Shown here one piece after another: positions 44,342-54,420 of a DNA stretch of 64,000 nt; position 1 is the first letter of the stretch, and every line of letters begins with the position of its first letter. The position numbers were made by a program, and so were the translations under genes. This stretch comes from Vandiemenella viatica. Lineage: Eukaryota; Arthropoda; Insecta; Orthoptera; Morabidae. Below the pieces are notes generated by a model. That model saw only the letters and a list, made by a program, of their open reading frames with translations. It was not told the DNA's origin and ran no database searches. The stretch spans positions 32,575,504 through 32,639,503 of the forward strand of contig JARYHS010013630.1 in the NCBI GenBank assembly GCA_031002005.1. Direction: 5' to 3'.

Positions 44342-44700
44342 ACAAACCTAGTAAACCGAGACGGCGGGTACCAACTCAGTGATGCTTGGACGCCGGTCAT
44401 TGAAGCGATGTGTCAGCGGCGCTGCCGAGGCCCGCACGACGCGAGGCGCCCGACTCAACTGAGCACCAGCTAGGCGCACCAGCACTACCCCCACTCCGGC
44501 GGCCAGGCGGTGCCTACGCCGACCAATCACGGACGCGCTCAACACTCCCGCGCACTGGGCCACCTGGCAGGCTATAAGAACTAGCCTTTCCGCTGCACAC
44601 GGCACTTCACCAGAAGATGGCGGCAATGAATCTAGTCGCCGAAATATCGTGTAGCAACGCACTCTTGACTCGTCTAGTCACCCGAGAGCAGTTTATACAT
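44310..44700 (+). repeat. Terminal inverted copy, right arm
   Basis: Inverse of 42457-42845, including a copy of the ORF's C-terminal codons (REAVEIRLATNLVNRDGG on the + strand) and the hammerhead-like motif (44611-44651, + strand). The junction to the N-terminal coding part lies at ttctcacgg (44310). Confidence 0.9.
44611..44651 (+). ncRNA. Hammerhead-like motif in the inverted right arm
   Basis: Identical core to 42495-42538: CAGAAGA, a stem II made of GGCGGC and GTCGCC, then GAAATATCG, here on the + strand. Confidence 0.45.
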
Positions 44701-44728
44701 TCTCAACGCCGAGAAAGACTTCGTTCTT

Positions 44729-44744
44729 ATGTATGTGTTTATGT
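44729..44744. repeat. 16-bp target duplication, right copy
   Basis: Exact repeat of 42441-42456. Confidence 0.9.
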
Positions 44745-45248
44745 CATCCATGTGATGTGTAATTCTGTTGTCAAGTAAAATGGCTTCAAAGCATGCTCAA
44801 ACTATTGCAAAATAATCGTGAAATATCTTCTCATGAAGATACATTCAATTATTCACCATATTTTTCAATGAACCTGTATTTTAATATATGATAAAATATG
44901 CCTGGTATAGTTTAAAATTAACAAAGGAAAGGCTGGAATTTACTAATATGTTTTCCTAGTTCAGTAACAAAAAAATTGTATGTAGCTGTTGAAGGGTATC
45001 TATTATAAAATGTTCCTGGGTGCTCATAATTATTGTTTCAAAAGTTATATATATAAAAAAAGTGTATTCCTCAAAGGAAAATAAATAATTGGTGAATTTG
45101 TTTCAAAACAAATCTGTAATGCTACGTAAGCGAACAGCAATGAATATATATATATATTATTTATTTATTAGTGTTTTCTCCCCCCCCTCCCCCTGCCAGG
45201 CTTACTCAGTTGGCTGCCAGCCTCTAACATACAGCCATCTCACTACTA

Positions 45249-45285
45249 CTGAAGAAGGGTCATAGGCTCGAAAATTATATATTCT
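45249..45285 (+). ncRNA. Hammerhead-like motif
   Basis: CTGAAGA (45249-45255), a short stem GGGTC/GGCTC (with G-U pairs) around ATA, then GAAAA (45270-45274). The core is complete except that no clear GUC-type cleavage triplet follows. Confidence 0.4.
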
Positions 45286-45301
45286 ATGTGTGTACGTGTT
45301 T

Positions 45302-45305
<4 letters not shown>

Positions 45306-45357
<52 letters not shown>

Positions 45358-45370
45358 CGCGCGTGTGTGT
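45306..45370. repeat. GT/GC dinucleotide microsatellite
   Basis: A (GT)n run of about 21 units passing into (GC)n and back to (GT)n. Confidence 0.95.
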
Positions 45371-45449
45371 AGACGCTGCAGGAATCCTCTTCTATAGTAA
45401 GTGGTGGTTTTTCTCCTATCCAAATGTTTAAAATATATATATTGGCGGA

Positions 45450-45515
45450 CAATGGGATTGAACCTAGGACCACCCACACAGGAACGCACCACCTTAGCGA
45501 GCACGGCTAAACTGA
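45450..45515 (-). mobile_element. tRNA-like SINE head
   Basis: On the minus strand: an A-box-like gctcgctaaggtggtgcg and, about 30 bases on, the B box GGTTCAATCCC. It is too decayed for a tRNA gene, with no acceptor stem; it is the promoter part of the surrounding SINE-like repeat. Confidence 0.5.
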
Positions 45516-46029
45516 CATTGATAGTAAATGGCCTTCCCTACAAGTATATATCATTCATGGATACTTATTATAATTTTTAATTCCTGATTTCTCATAAACG
45601 GAGGCCCACCAGGCAGAACTGTTTTAGGGTGAGAAATTTGAGATGGCATACTATTTTTTAGACTTATTCATTCTCTGATTGCTATTTACACACTGAAGAC
45701 CTCTACTTGTTAGTGGCGCAGGCATGTTGTTTTTAAATATACATTTAAGCATCTGTAACAAACTCCAGATAAAAATTTGAGTTTCATGTTTATGTAATCA
45801 CTTTATGAAGTATTTTAATGTTTGTTTCTTTAATAACTTGAAGAACTTATTGATTAATACTGTAAACTGCTGTAGCTTTAGGACTAATTTTGTTTTTCTC
45901 TGCTTCTGTAATCAACAAATCTTTAAAGTAATATCCAATCTCAGAAGTGGAATGGTTACATGTTTTACGTTGGCTTACTCTTAATTTTTATTCATTAAAA
46001 AATATTTATTTTTTATTCCTTTTCCACAG

Positions 46030-46077
46030 ATCCCTGCTGAGAAAAGACCCATGAGATGTAAAATATGTCATGGTTAA
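46030..46077 (+). CDS. TCHP: Trichoplein-like protein, candidate terminal exon (alternative A)
   Basis: A strong acceptor (ccttttccacag, ending 46029) is followed in the required phase 0 by 15 codons, IPAEKRPMRCKICHG, and a TAA at 46075-46077. It would end the protein after the coiled coil. Two doubts remain: LINE sequence begins almost directly behind it with no nearby poly(A) signal, and vertebrate trichopleins end in a short aromatic/basic tail not seen here. Splicing out of this exon (weak donors at 46058 and 46073) into the exon at 53978 is possible. Confidence 0.45.
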   Translation: MPAEKRPMRCKICHG

Positions 46078-46084
46078 CGCATAT

Positions 46085-47138
46085 ACATCCAAAACTGTTA
46101 TATGTTGTTTGGTTGCCATCAGTCTCTCGACTGATTTGATGCAATCCTCCATCTCTTCCTATCTTGCGCTGATCTCTTCATCTCAACATTCTCCTTACAA
46201 CTTACGTCCACAATTATCTGCTTCATTTATTCTAATCTCTGCCTTTCAATACAGCTCTTTGACTGTTCCCGCCACCAATGAATTAACCAATCCCACACAT
46301 CTTAAAATGTGACCTACTATCCTCTCTACTTTTTGCTTAATACTCTTCCACAAACCTCTTTCCTTGCCCATCATTTTCAAAACAAATTCATTTTGTACTT
46401 TATTGTCCACTTGATTTGCAGCATCCTTCCACATCATATTCCAAATGCTTCTGTTTTACTTGTTTCTGGTATTCCTAAAGTCCATGTTTCATTGCCACAT
46501 TAATTTTTAAACAGTTCTTTCTTAGTCCTAAATAACTGTTTGAAACTAACAGATTTATCATTTTAAAGGTAGCTTTTTTTCACTAGTGCTGTTATACTTT
46601 TAACATCATTCCTGCTTCAGTTAACAGTTGTAATTTTACTTCATTAGTAACAGAATTAACTTCTCCTATTGCAACTGATCATATTTGTATATTTAATCTA
46701 CTTTTATTTCAATAATTTTTACTACATTTCATCTGTTTTGTCTTGCTTTGGTTTATGTTTAATCCAATCTTCATTCAATAATTTACCCATTCCATTCAGT
46801 AACGTCTCAAGATCCTCAGTCTGGGGCTAATGGGACAATGTCATCAGCATGCTGATGTTTTCTCCCTGAACACCTATGCCACATTCTAATTTTTCTTTTA
46901 CTTCCTTATTGCTCCCTCTATGTGCAAGCTGAATATTAATATGCATAGACTACAACCTTGCCTCACCCCCTGTTTAACTGATGCATGTTTTTCATGATTC
47001 TCTGCTTTTATTATAGCTATCTCTTTCTTAAATATATTTTAAAGTATTATTGTATCTCGATATTTTATTCCTGACTTCTTTAAAATTTAGAACATTTTGT
47101 CCCATCTAACATTATGAAACTCTTTATCTAAATCAACT
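46085..47138 (-). pseudogene. LINE E reverse transcriptase, C-terminal half (minus)
   Basis: Minus-strand words in order: VDLDKEFHNVRWDKMF (motif A, Asp kept), GVRQGCSLCILIF (motif B), ENISMLMTLSH (decayed motif C), EDLETLLNGMGKLLNED, then WHCNETWTLGIPETSKTEAF, GRMLQIKWT and a KERGLWKSIKQKVERIVGHI tail. This is the LINE group in which RT is followed by an EAFEMWCWRRML-IPW region. Several stops. Confidence 0.7.
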
Positions 47139-49752
47139 TGTACCTTAAATGTAAAGAATTAATCTTAAAGCCAGAATTGCTTCTCTTATACCAAAGATTT
47201 CCTATACACAATATAAGGTATCCCTCGTTATATTTTCTATATTTGGTTAGAATCGGGCCAAGTTTTGGGTTAACTTTAGTATCCGATACCACACTTAAAA
47301 TCGAGTTAACAACACTTTGAGCAGAGGAAGGTGAAGAAATAGTCCATAACCAATGTAAATAACACATAAATTGCATTAAGTCAATGACATTTTAATAGGA
47401 AATAGGTAATCTCATGTAGAAGCAAACTCTCAATACCAGATACTGACATGACTTAACGAGTTATTCTGAACCGATTTGAAAGAAGGAAATGATCATAAAG
47501 AGTAAATACAGTCACTAAATAAACCTTTTATCACGGTTAATAAACTTTATGTTAGAGATAAACAGATAATTTCAATACAGTAATATCTAACCTTAAATTT
47601 TGGCACATAGCAGACTTTGGTATTTCTAATGTGATTTTCATACAGTAAAGAGTGTAAAGAACTAATAGTAGCCAAGCCTAAACTCACAATAAACATAACT
47701 TCACGGTTGAATATAGTTTAACAGGTATTTTAAAGAAATAAACAGGATGTTTGAATAAGTAAAATGAAGCAGTATGAAGATAGCACTTTGTGATGAAATT
47801 TGACCATTTTAAAGTCCTAAAAGTAATCAGAATAATCCCTGAGACAGTTTAGTAGAATAATTAATAGGTTTCTGATAGTTTTCAAGCATTTAATAATCAC
47901 AAGAAGTAATTATGAAGGAGTTTGAACACTCATTTTCTTAAACAGTTCACATAAATAATTTGAGGTCTTTTAAGTAGTTTCAGGATTTAAAAAGTAGACA
48001 TATATAAAGGAAATAAACTAATCTTTCAGTTTTAATAGGTTTTAAGCAGTTTCAGTCCGTAAAATATGAGATATCAGTGAAGAAACAGACACCGGTAAAC
48101 CGATAAAATTGTTCAACTTTTCGGAATTAATTCTAACACTTATAAACCATTTCAAAAGCGCTAAGAGCATGTAAATGATAGTAGACACACATAATTAATT
48201 TTCTAAACACATTTAAAGACATTTTGCTGACCTTCTGTCTGGTAATCCAATGTTGAAGTAACTTTCTACAGACACTGCACACATTATATGCTTCTACACT
48301 GATTTTAAACACAGTCACACGGTATAAAGTAGCTAATAAATTAAAACAGCCATAAAGAGAAGTAAATTCAAGTAAATCTGATAGTTTCCAACACTCCAAG
48401 TATTTTTAAACATAATCTGAACACGTAAAATAGAACACCCAACTTTAACATTTTTATCATTTAAAAACCTACTCAGATTCTGGGCTAAAAAATTAGTTTG
48501 TTGTAAAAATCCATTCTTCTAGTTTCATACATATTAATTTAATGACATTTGAAGCAATAGAACCGGTGTTATAGGTTTTCTAATCTTACTCGACATCAAA
48601 CCCACTTGGAAATAACAAACTATTTTATTGCGTACAAAATATAACAGCTACAAAGATGAAATAAACTCTAAAATACGCAGTTTAATTTAGGCTACACATT
48701 GATAATTTTTCCGGCGTGATAATCCATAAAACTTCAGAGTTATACCATAAAACATAAATAATAATTACAACTGATTGTTAGAAATTACTGGTTTTTACCA
48801 TAACTCAACGGATTTAAACAAAGTTGATATTTTGGGAAAGATTAAAAATCGGGAATAATATTTTAAGCCTAATTTCGAGTTAATAATTAAAGCCAATTTA
48901 AAAGGGTAACAAAACGTTGACTAACGCCGTAAGACTTCGGAAAATCACCATTTTGACAATTCTTTTGAGAGACACAATTGACACGATATTCAGACACTAA
49001 ACACTTCACCTCGAAACACACATAACTTTCCCATTTCCGCTCTGAATCAGACTTATAATGAAGAAGTTATTAGAGTAAACAGTAGGGTATGTTTCGCAGC
49101 GGGGATGCGCACCACGGTAATACGGCCTCACGTGAGCCAAGTCTATATAAGCTTAGTGGTAGAGTCCCTACATGCGCTTGGTCTTCAGTCTGAATTACAA
49201 CTCGGTGGTGAGCGCACGTTCGTGCTAGGCGCTCTCGGGAGAGCGGGCGGTCATGGGAAGTTTTGACATCATGGCGTCAGGCTGGACACGAGTCTAGGTG
49301 GATAGGACGCGTTAGTGGCGGCCATTTTTGAAAGTTGGAACCATCTTCATTTCGGACTCAATTTCTGGACATGTGAATTTCGAACTATCGTTTTGTTTTC
49401 CTGGGGGATTGCGGTTCTTGCTCTTGATTCTCAACCTGTGATGTTTGGTGAAGATTAATATCCGATTGCCTTGCTAACTGTGACTTGTAATGTTTACGCA
49501 AAAATTTTGGAAAATATAATTCAGTGATTTCGACTTGTGACTTTCATTTATACTTTAGTACCCTTCTTGTGGTGGGTTTAAAACTGCAAGTGGCGACTGT
49601 GGTCAAATTAAACAGTTAGCATAAATATTTTAACACGGTTACAGAACTTCTCTTTTGGACTTAGAATATTTTGGAAGCAGACTGGTTCAGGTGTATTAGT
49701 CGATACCAACCCCCCTATCAGCCAACGCCCTGACAAGAAACTGGGCTTTACA
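47139..49752 (+). mobile_element. 2.6-kb insertion in LINE E, nature unresolved (LTR-like features)
   Basis: LINE E breaks off at about 47139 and resumes at 49753. The insert begins TGTACC and ends TTTACA. It is AT-rich for ~1.9 kb without genes, then carries a GC-richer patch with TATATAA (49144-49150) and a TCAGT initiator-like word (49185-49189). Near the end it has an aaaactgcaagtggcgactgtgg stretch, like the U5 end of some LTRs. It could be a very long solo LTR or several nested pieces. No target duplication is visible. Confidence 0.3.
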
Positions 49753-50575
49753 TATTGTCTCTTCTGATACCCTTTCTGTTCTTCTATATATTATACTGGT
49801 CAGTAATTATGAAGCATGTAATGTCAAACTTATAGCATGACAATTCTCACAGTTGTCATCTCGTATATTCTTCGGAAGTGTGAAGATGATACTTTTATTA
49901 AAAATCTATTGGAATCTCTACTGTCTGATATTAGTCTGCATAATCTCTGGATTCCTTCTTCTACTAGGAATATCAGAAGTTCTGCAGGAATCCCATTAAT
50001 TCCAGTTCTCTTATTTGATTTTAAATCTGTCAGAGCTTTGTCAAATTGTGTCCTTAAAACAGGATCTCCTAAGTCATCAACATTGCTCAAATCATTCCCT
50101 TCATACAGTTTCCCTATGTTACCAGCTTTAAATGTCTCTCTCTTTGTTTCAGTGCATTCTATTTGTCCTCAGTAGAACTGCTTACAGGATTATTTCTTAG
50201 AACCACATCTACCATCTCTGCATCTTTTTCTCTCGTATTAGATTGTTTCAGTTTGCTCAATTCCATTCTGTTCTATGTGTGTTGCTTCTTTATTCTCTTG
50301 AATTTCAGCCTACAGTTTATAACAATTAGATTGTGTTCAGAGTATGCTCCTGGTCATGCTTTACATTCTAGAACTTGTTCCTGTATCTCTGTTTGACCAT
50401 GATATAATCTAGCTGATATCTATCTGTATCACCTGGACGTTCCTACATGTATATCTTTCATGCACGATTCTTAAATAGTGTGTTTGCCATGACTGGTTTA
50501 TATTTTTCACAATATTGTAACAACCTATTTCCTTGCTCATTTCTTTCTCCTAGACCAAAACTTCATACTAGGGAT
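49753..50575 (-). pseudogene. LINE E, RT entry region and endonuclease end (minus)
   Basis: On the minus strand 50570-50340 gives GLGERNEQGNRLLQYCEKY, VMANTLFK and PGDTDRYQLDYIMVKQRYRN, an AP-endonuclease C-terminal part. The frame 50090-49830 gives KALTDLKSNKRTGINGIPAELL (RT entry) and CHAISLTLHASKLLTSII follows. Together with 46085-47138 this makes one LINE broken by the 2.6-kb insert, with ~120 bp around HGFRKGR missing. Confidence 0.7.
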
Positions 50576-50815
50576 GTAACAGATAACAGCATCTGGACCA
50601 TCCACCGGCCTATTTCATTCTATCAGTGGCTGCGTCGAATGCTAGTCTTGTGCAAGCCCAGGACTTCTCTTAACTTGAAAAAGGGTTTTTCCCGAAATAT
50701 TGTATTTTCTTTGTTTGTGTGTTGTTTTTTGTTGCTGCTGCCCTGTTCCCTTCAACTTTGGTGAGTGTTGGGTGTATTTTACCTGTCCTTTCCATATAAA
50801 TATTGCCTCGTGGCA
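50576..50815 (+). mobile_element. Penelope/retrozyme-like repeat fragment
   Basis: Contains an AAGGG...CCC hairpin directly followed by GAAATATTGTA, then ctgccctgttccc, ttcaactttggtgagtg and a terminal acctgtcctttccatat. The end order is that of the family's right halves. It interrupts LINE E at the endonuclease. Confidence 0.5.
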
Positions 50816-51149
50816 GTTCTTTCCTTTCATTGTTACCTATAATTATATATATATATTTTTCACTTCCAGATCTGCTTCTGCAAAAAATTACATCCTTCAG
50901 AACCCTACTTCCTACAGTATTCCCCTCTTTTTCTTCTCTCATTACATGCAAATCACACGTGATTGTTAGGTTTTCCTCCTCCTTCACATATAGGACCAAT
51001 TTTTCAGTTTCATCATATATTTTTACTATTCTTCATCATCTCCTTGGCATATGCACTTCTACTAATATTGTTGGAGCATACTTAGTTTTGACCATTATCA
51101 AAAGAATCTTATCAGTAAACTGTTTGTAATAACTCAACTGTTTCCTTAC
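50816..51149 (-). other. Sequence between two palindromic repeats, perhaps LINE E
   Basis: Lies inside the LINE E locus; minus-strand frames are broken and no motif is certain. Confidence 0.35.
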
Positions 51150-51163
51150 TCTCTTCTTCATTA
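51150..51163. repeat. 14-bp target duplication, left copy
   Basis: TCTCTTCTTCATTA, repeated exactly at 51929-51942. Confidence 0.8.
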
Positions 51164-51928
51164 AAAATAAGATAGGATAGGGAAAATAGACAGTTACCCG
51201 TCACTTACCACAGATGAAGGCAGGAGGGCGAGACACGTAAACCCAGACCATCCCGTGGCAATTCATGCGAACTTCCATAATTCAAACAACCTCAACACCT
51301 GTTTCACAGTCAGAGCTATTAGAGTTTTTCCAAATACCACCACCCCTTCAGAACTCCGCAGATGGGAACTAGCCTATCAACATATCCTTGACACCAGACA
51401 CACCCCTGGCCTTAACCTACGTTAAACCTGTCACTTGCCATCTCTCATTTCATTTTACAGTCGGCTATTTTTTTTTTTTTAATTTATTATTTTTTATATT
51501 AATTTTTAATTTAATTTTTATTTATTTATTTATTTATTTTTTTCCCCCTATATATATATATTTTAAATTCTTTTATTTTCAATTATAACTTTTTGAACCA
51601 GCTGCACAGAGATTATATTGATTTGTTTCACTTTTATCGCTGGTCAAGCCTATTCCCCCCCCCTCCCGGCAATTCTTTCACTACCACGCATTTTCCGCCT
51701 GTGCTTCATTCATGTGGCGGGCTCGGATGTGACCACATCTTTCCCCCTGCCATATGTCTCGCCTACTACATGAATAAGACTTAAGTCGAAATATTGTGTA
51801 ATTCTTTTGTTTTTGTGTTTTTACGTGTCTCGCCCTCCTGCCTTCATCTGTGGTAAGTGACGGGTAACTGTCTATTTTCCCTATCCTATCTTATTTTCAG
51901 TGCCTCGCGGCAGTTTCTTTGTTTCCTT
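51164..51928 (+). mobile_element. Palindromic Penelope/retrozyme-like element, complete copy with 14-bp duplication
   Basis: Outer arms of ~75 bp (51164-51240 and 51825-51896) are inverse and almost identical (aagataggatagggaaaata...cagatgaaggcaggagggcg). A 32-bp tail (cagtgcctcgcggcag...) follows the right arm. Inside, a small decayed frame (51265-51422; words TVRAIRVFPNTTTPSELRRW and YQHILDTRHTPGLNLR) ends in a stop, so the element may derive from a coding parent. A hammerhead-like motif sits at 51771-51800. The variable-length duplication points to target-primed retrotransposition rather than cut-and-paste. Confidence 0.7.
51771..51800 (+). ncRNA. Hammerhead-like motif (degenerate)
   Basis: TGAATA, then stem II GACTTAAGTC, then GAAATATTGTG. 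The same core occurs inverted at 8812-8842 with TGAGGA. C3 of the CUGANGA box is changed, so activity is doubtful. Confidence 0.35.
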
Positions 51929-51942
51929 TCTCTTCTTCATTA

Positions 51943-52530
51943 GAAATCTCACACCAGTAACTCCACTGTCAGCTTGTGTACTAATTACTTCATGTTACCC
52001 ATACCAGAAATCCTATGCATCCTTCTACTTATCTTGCTAATCCCAGTGACATAAGTCGACTTGAGTCATTCCAACTCCCTTATCAAATTTACTAATCTAC
52101 TTCTAATTTCCAAGCTACAAACTCATAGATTGTGTCTTATCAATTCTGATGACTCCTCTCTAAGGAGGCCCCACCTGGAGATCTGACTATGGGACTATTT
52201 TACCTCCACAATATTTTACCCAGGTAGAAGCCATTCATTCTGTATGTAATCTGAGATGATTACACGGCTTCAAGATACCTTCTTAGTCTTTAATGTAGTG
52301 GCCTATCGTTGTCTTCTGCATCCCCAGGCTGCTATTAATCTCTGATTTATCCGCTTTTAGAGGCGGTTTCCAACCCCAGTGGCAATTGGGTGTCCTCAAC
52401 CACTCCCTGTTCCTCTGCCTTCCTTTAGGAGGCTGTTGACAAACAGTAGGTGCCTTATTCGTGCAAACAGGGTGTACTACATGAAGGAGAGTTTGACATT
52501 TGGGTGGAAGAGGCTAATATAGTCTCTCCA
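51943..52530 (-). repeat. Decayed repeat, probably LINE E upstream part or SINE-like sequence
   Basis: Words such as ctggagatctgactatggg, attttacccaggtag and ttatccgcttttagaggcgg look like known insect interspersed repeats, but I cannot assign a family from this window alone. Confidence 0.35.
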
Positions 52531-52539
52531 AAATCATTA

Positions 52540-53400
52540 CATCCCATTATATGCAACAATCAAACAAAATTTAAACATTAAAATTTACAACTAAGGCTTT
52601 TGTACACATTCTTAAATGGCATTGTCAGCAATATAACCTATCAATACTTTCTTTTCTTTAAACACATCTTTGTTTTTGAAAAACCATTTTACACTTTTGG
52701 GATGTTCATTAAACACGTGTTTCAGAACAGTCAATTTCTTTATGTACTAATGATTATGACTGATTGAGTTTTGTGCACATTATTTTTAATTCTTGCAGTG
52801 AAACTGTGGCCCTGTGAATTCTATGTAAACAAGTTAAAATATTCTATAGCAAAGCTCATGAGAAAATATATATACTGGGAAGTAACTGTAAGGCGATTGA
52901 GCTTTTTAAAAAGTTATCTGTAAGATTTTATTCTTGCTTCCTACACAGCATCGAAATAGCTGTTTTCTGAACACATTTTTACTGTGTGAAATATTTCCAT
53001 AAAATATAACCCTAAAATACATAGCTAAATGAAAATAAAGAACAACTAAGTCAATACAGATCTGCCCTTAGGTGCAGTTTTCTTATTGCATAAGTAGCAT
53101 TTCTTGACTTCCTTAGTAGTAATGTGATATGTTCTTGCCAATTGAAGTTCTCATCATTTTATATGGTCAGAAAATGAAGATATTTGGAGGCTGACTCCTT
53201 TCTTGACTCTGATAATTGTTTTAGTTCTTCTTTCCATGAAAATCACCTTTTCTGTTTACAAGCTTGTCACTGATGTGGTATTATATGTAAGTTGCTTTAT
53301 AAAATTTGGTGTGAATGCATTTTGATAACCTTATATATTTACTGCATTGATTAGATTCCTAAATTGTATGTGGATTCTTACAAAAGTTGAAGAAGACTCA
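52540..53400 (-). pseudogene. LINE family A, third copy (C-terminal RT, minus)
   Basis: The minus strand gives HLAMYFRVIFYGNISHSKNVF, corresponding to SYGIIFWGNSSQSKKVF in the copy at 7054-8603. Further on comes VFNEHPKSVKWFFKNKDVFKEK, corresponding to the FKQKLRDYLIG end. 53100-53170 matches 35080-35170 of copy 2. Many stops. Confidence 0.6.
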
Positions 53401-53679
53401 AGTTGATATAGGACTAATTTAAAATGAATGTGTTATTTGATGATTAGACACAACAGATTCCTAGGTTTTTTAATATTAAAAATTATGAAAGCTGTGTGAA
53501 CTTTAATTGTAACAGAAACCAGAGAATTTTTGGGTCCAGACATAAGTAATTTAGGTTTTAATAAAGACTTTAGGAATAAATGGAAAATTTAGTTAAAGCC
53601 CATAAAAGAAAAAGTATTTATTACTTATACTTAAAAAAAATGGCTGTCAGAAAATAAGCATTTAAAATTTTCTCAACAG

Positions 53680-53751
53680 CATGAGAAGGAGGAGGGTTTG
53701 AAGAATGAGATTGTGTTATTAGTACCTGCTATGACCAAACGGTATATTTGA
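53680..53751 (+). CDS. Speculative exon (alternative B for the trichoplein 3' end)
   Basis: An acceptor-like tttctcaacag ends at 53679. In phase 0, 23 charged codons follow (HEKEEGLKNEIVLLVPAMTK, then RYI) before a TGA. It is compatible with the coiled coil but has no homology I can name, and it may be chance. Confidence 0.15.
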   Translation, partial: HEKEEGLKNEIVLLVPAMTKRYI

Positions 53752-53977
53752 GGCTGATAAGCATACCTGTTCAGAAAGTAATCAAGTCTGGCATAACAGA
53801 ATAAATGCAAATATCATTTATTCTGAGCAGTACTAATTAATTTGGTCCATCAATGATGATTTTTTGGCTGTTTAAATTATTATGAAAAACACAATGTTTA
53901 AGCACTATTCCCTTCAACAAACTTTTTTTTTTTTAACTAAGTTCTATAATTTTAACAGGTTTCTTTTTTTTTTCAGA

Positions 53978-54210
53978 ATTATCGCCGGAAACGTCTACTG
54001 TGGTGACACTTTCTAAAATGTGATGAATGTTAATCTTAGGATAAGTTGCATTTTTAGAATAACTTGAAATGTTTTGTTGACACTACACTGATTGTGTGGA
54101 CTGTAAATAATTAAAGCTATCCTTATTAGTATTTTAAAATCTATTCAAACTTCTCCTTTTAATCTATACTATATAATAACATTGTAAAAAAGTTGTGTCT
54201 GTAAATAAAA
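53978..54210 (+). CDS. TCHP: Candidate true terminal exon and 3' UTR of the trichoplein-like gene (alternative C)
   Basis: A long pyrimidine tract and cag end at 53977, the strongest acceptor in this part of the window. If joined to the exon at 38720-38863 (phase 0), the peptide is NYRRKRLLW with a stop at 54005-54007. This is a short basic tail ending in Trp, reminiscent of the Y-P-P-...-W end of vertebrate trichopleins. An ATTAAA (about 54109) and an AATAAA (about 54204) follow, a normal 3' end. Joining from the 46030 exon instead would need a weak donor and change the frame. Confidence 0.4.
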
Positions 54211-54420
54211 TTTATATTTTGATATTGCCCCTGCAATGTACGTTGCTGATGATAGAGATACCAAAACCATAAAAGTAGGAATTTGTGTGTTTCTGTCTGT
54301 CTGCACATCACACATAAACTAACAGTTGGATGTAGTTAAGCACAGTTGGACAGATTTGGCACCAGCTGTGTTATGCTGCTGTTTAGGAGGGGGGAGTGTG
54401 AATCAGCCAGTCAGTGAGAT
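54163..54420 (+). mobile_element. Possible 5' end of a Helitron
   Basis: The stretch starts TCTATACTATATAATAAC, then agttgtgtctgt, and later a tgtttctgtctgtctg word, the usual look of insect Helitron 5' ends. No Rep/helicase or 3' hairpin-CTRR end was found. It overlaps the end of the putative 3' UTR. Confidence 0.3.

Larger units (their letters stand above)
42457..44728 (-). mobile_element. Penelope-like element, 5'-truncated, with inverted ends
   Basis: A 2.27-kb retroelement coding on the minus strand with RT and GIY-YIG endonuclease, bounded by an exact 16-bp duplication. Its 3' end (42457-42845) is repeated in inverted orientation at the 5' end (44310-44700). About 28 bp of extra sequence (cattctcaacgccgagaaag...) precede the right duplication. 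GC content is clearly higher than in the surrounding DNA. Complex inverted or tandem end structures and variable target duplications are known for Penelope elements. Confidence 0.9.
45070..45700 (-). repeat. Right member of the long inverted pair; SINE-like with hammerhead-like motif
   Basis: Inverse of 41930-42260 over its two halves (45070-45145 and 45500-45700). The middle adds a GT/GC microsatellite (45306-45370), a hammerhead-like core on + (45249-45274) and a tRNA-like head on - (45450-45510). Confidence 0.6.

Noticed and set aside
45202..45504. 100-codon minus-strand frame with Thr-His repeats
   Set aside because: Translation of a GT/GC microsatellite.
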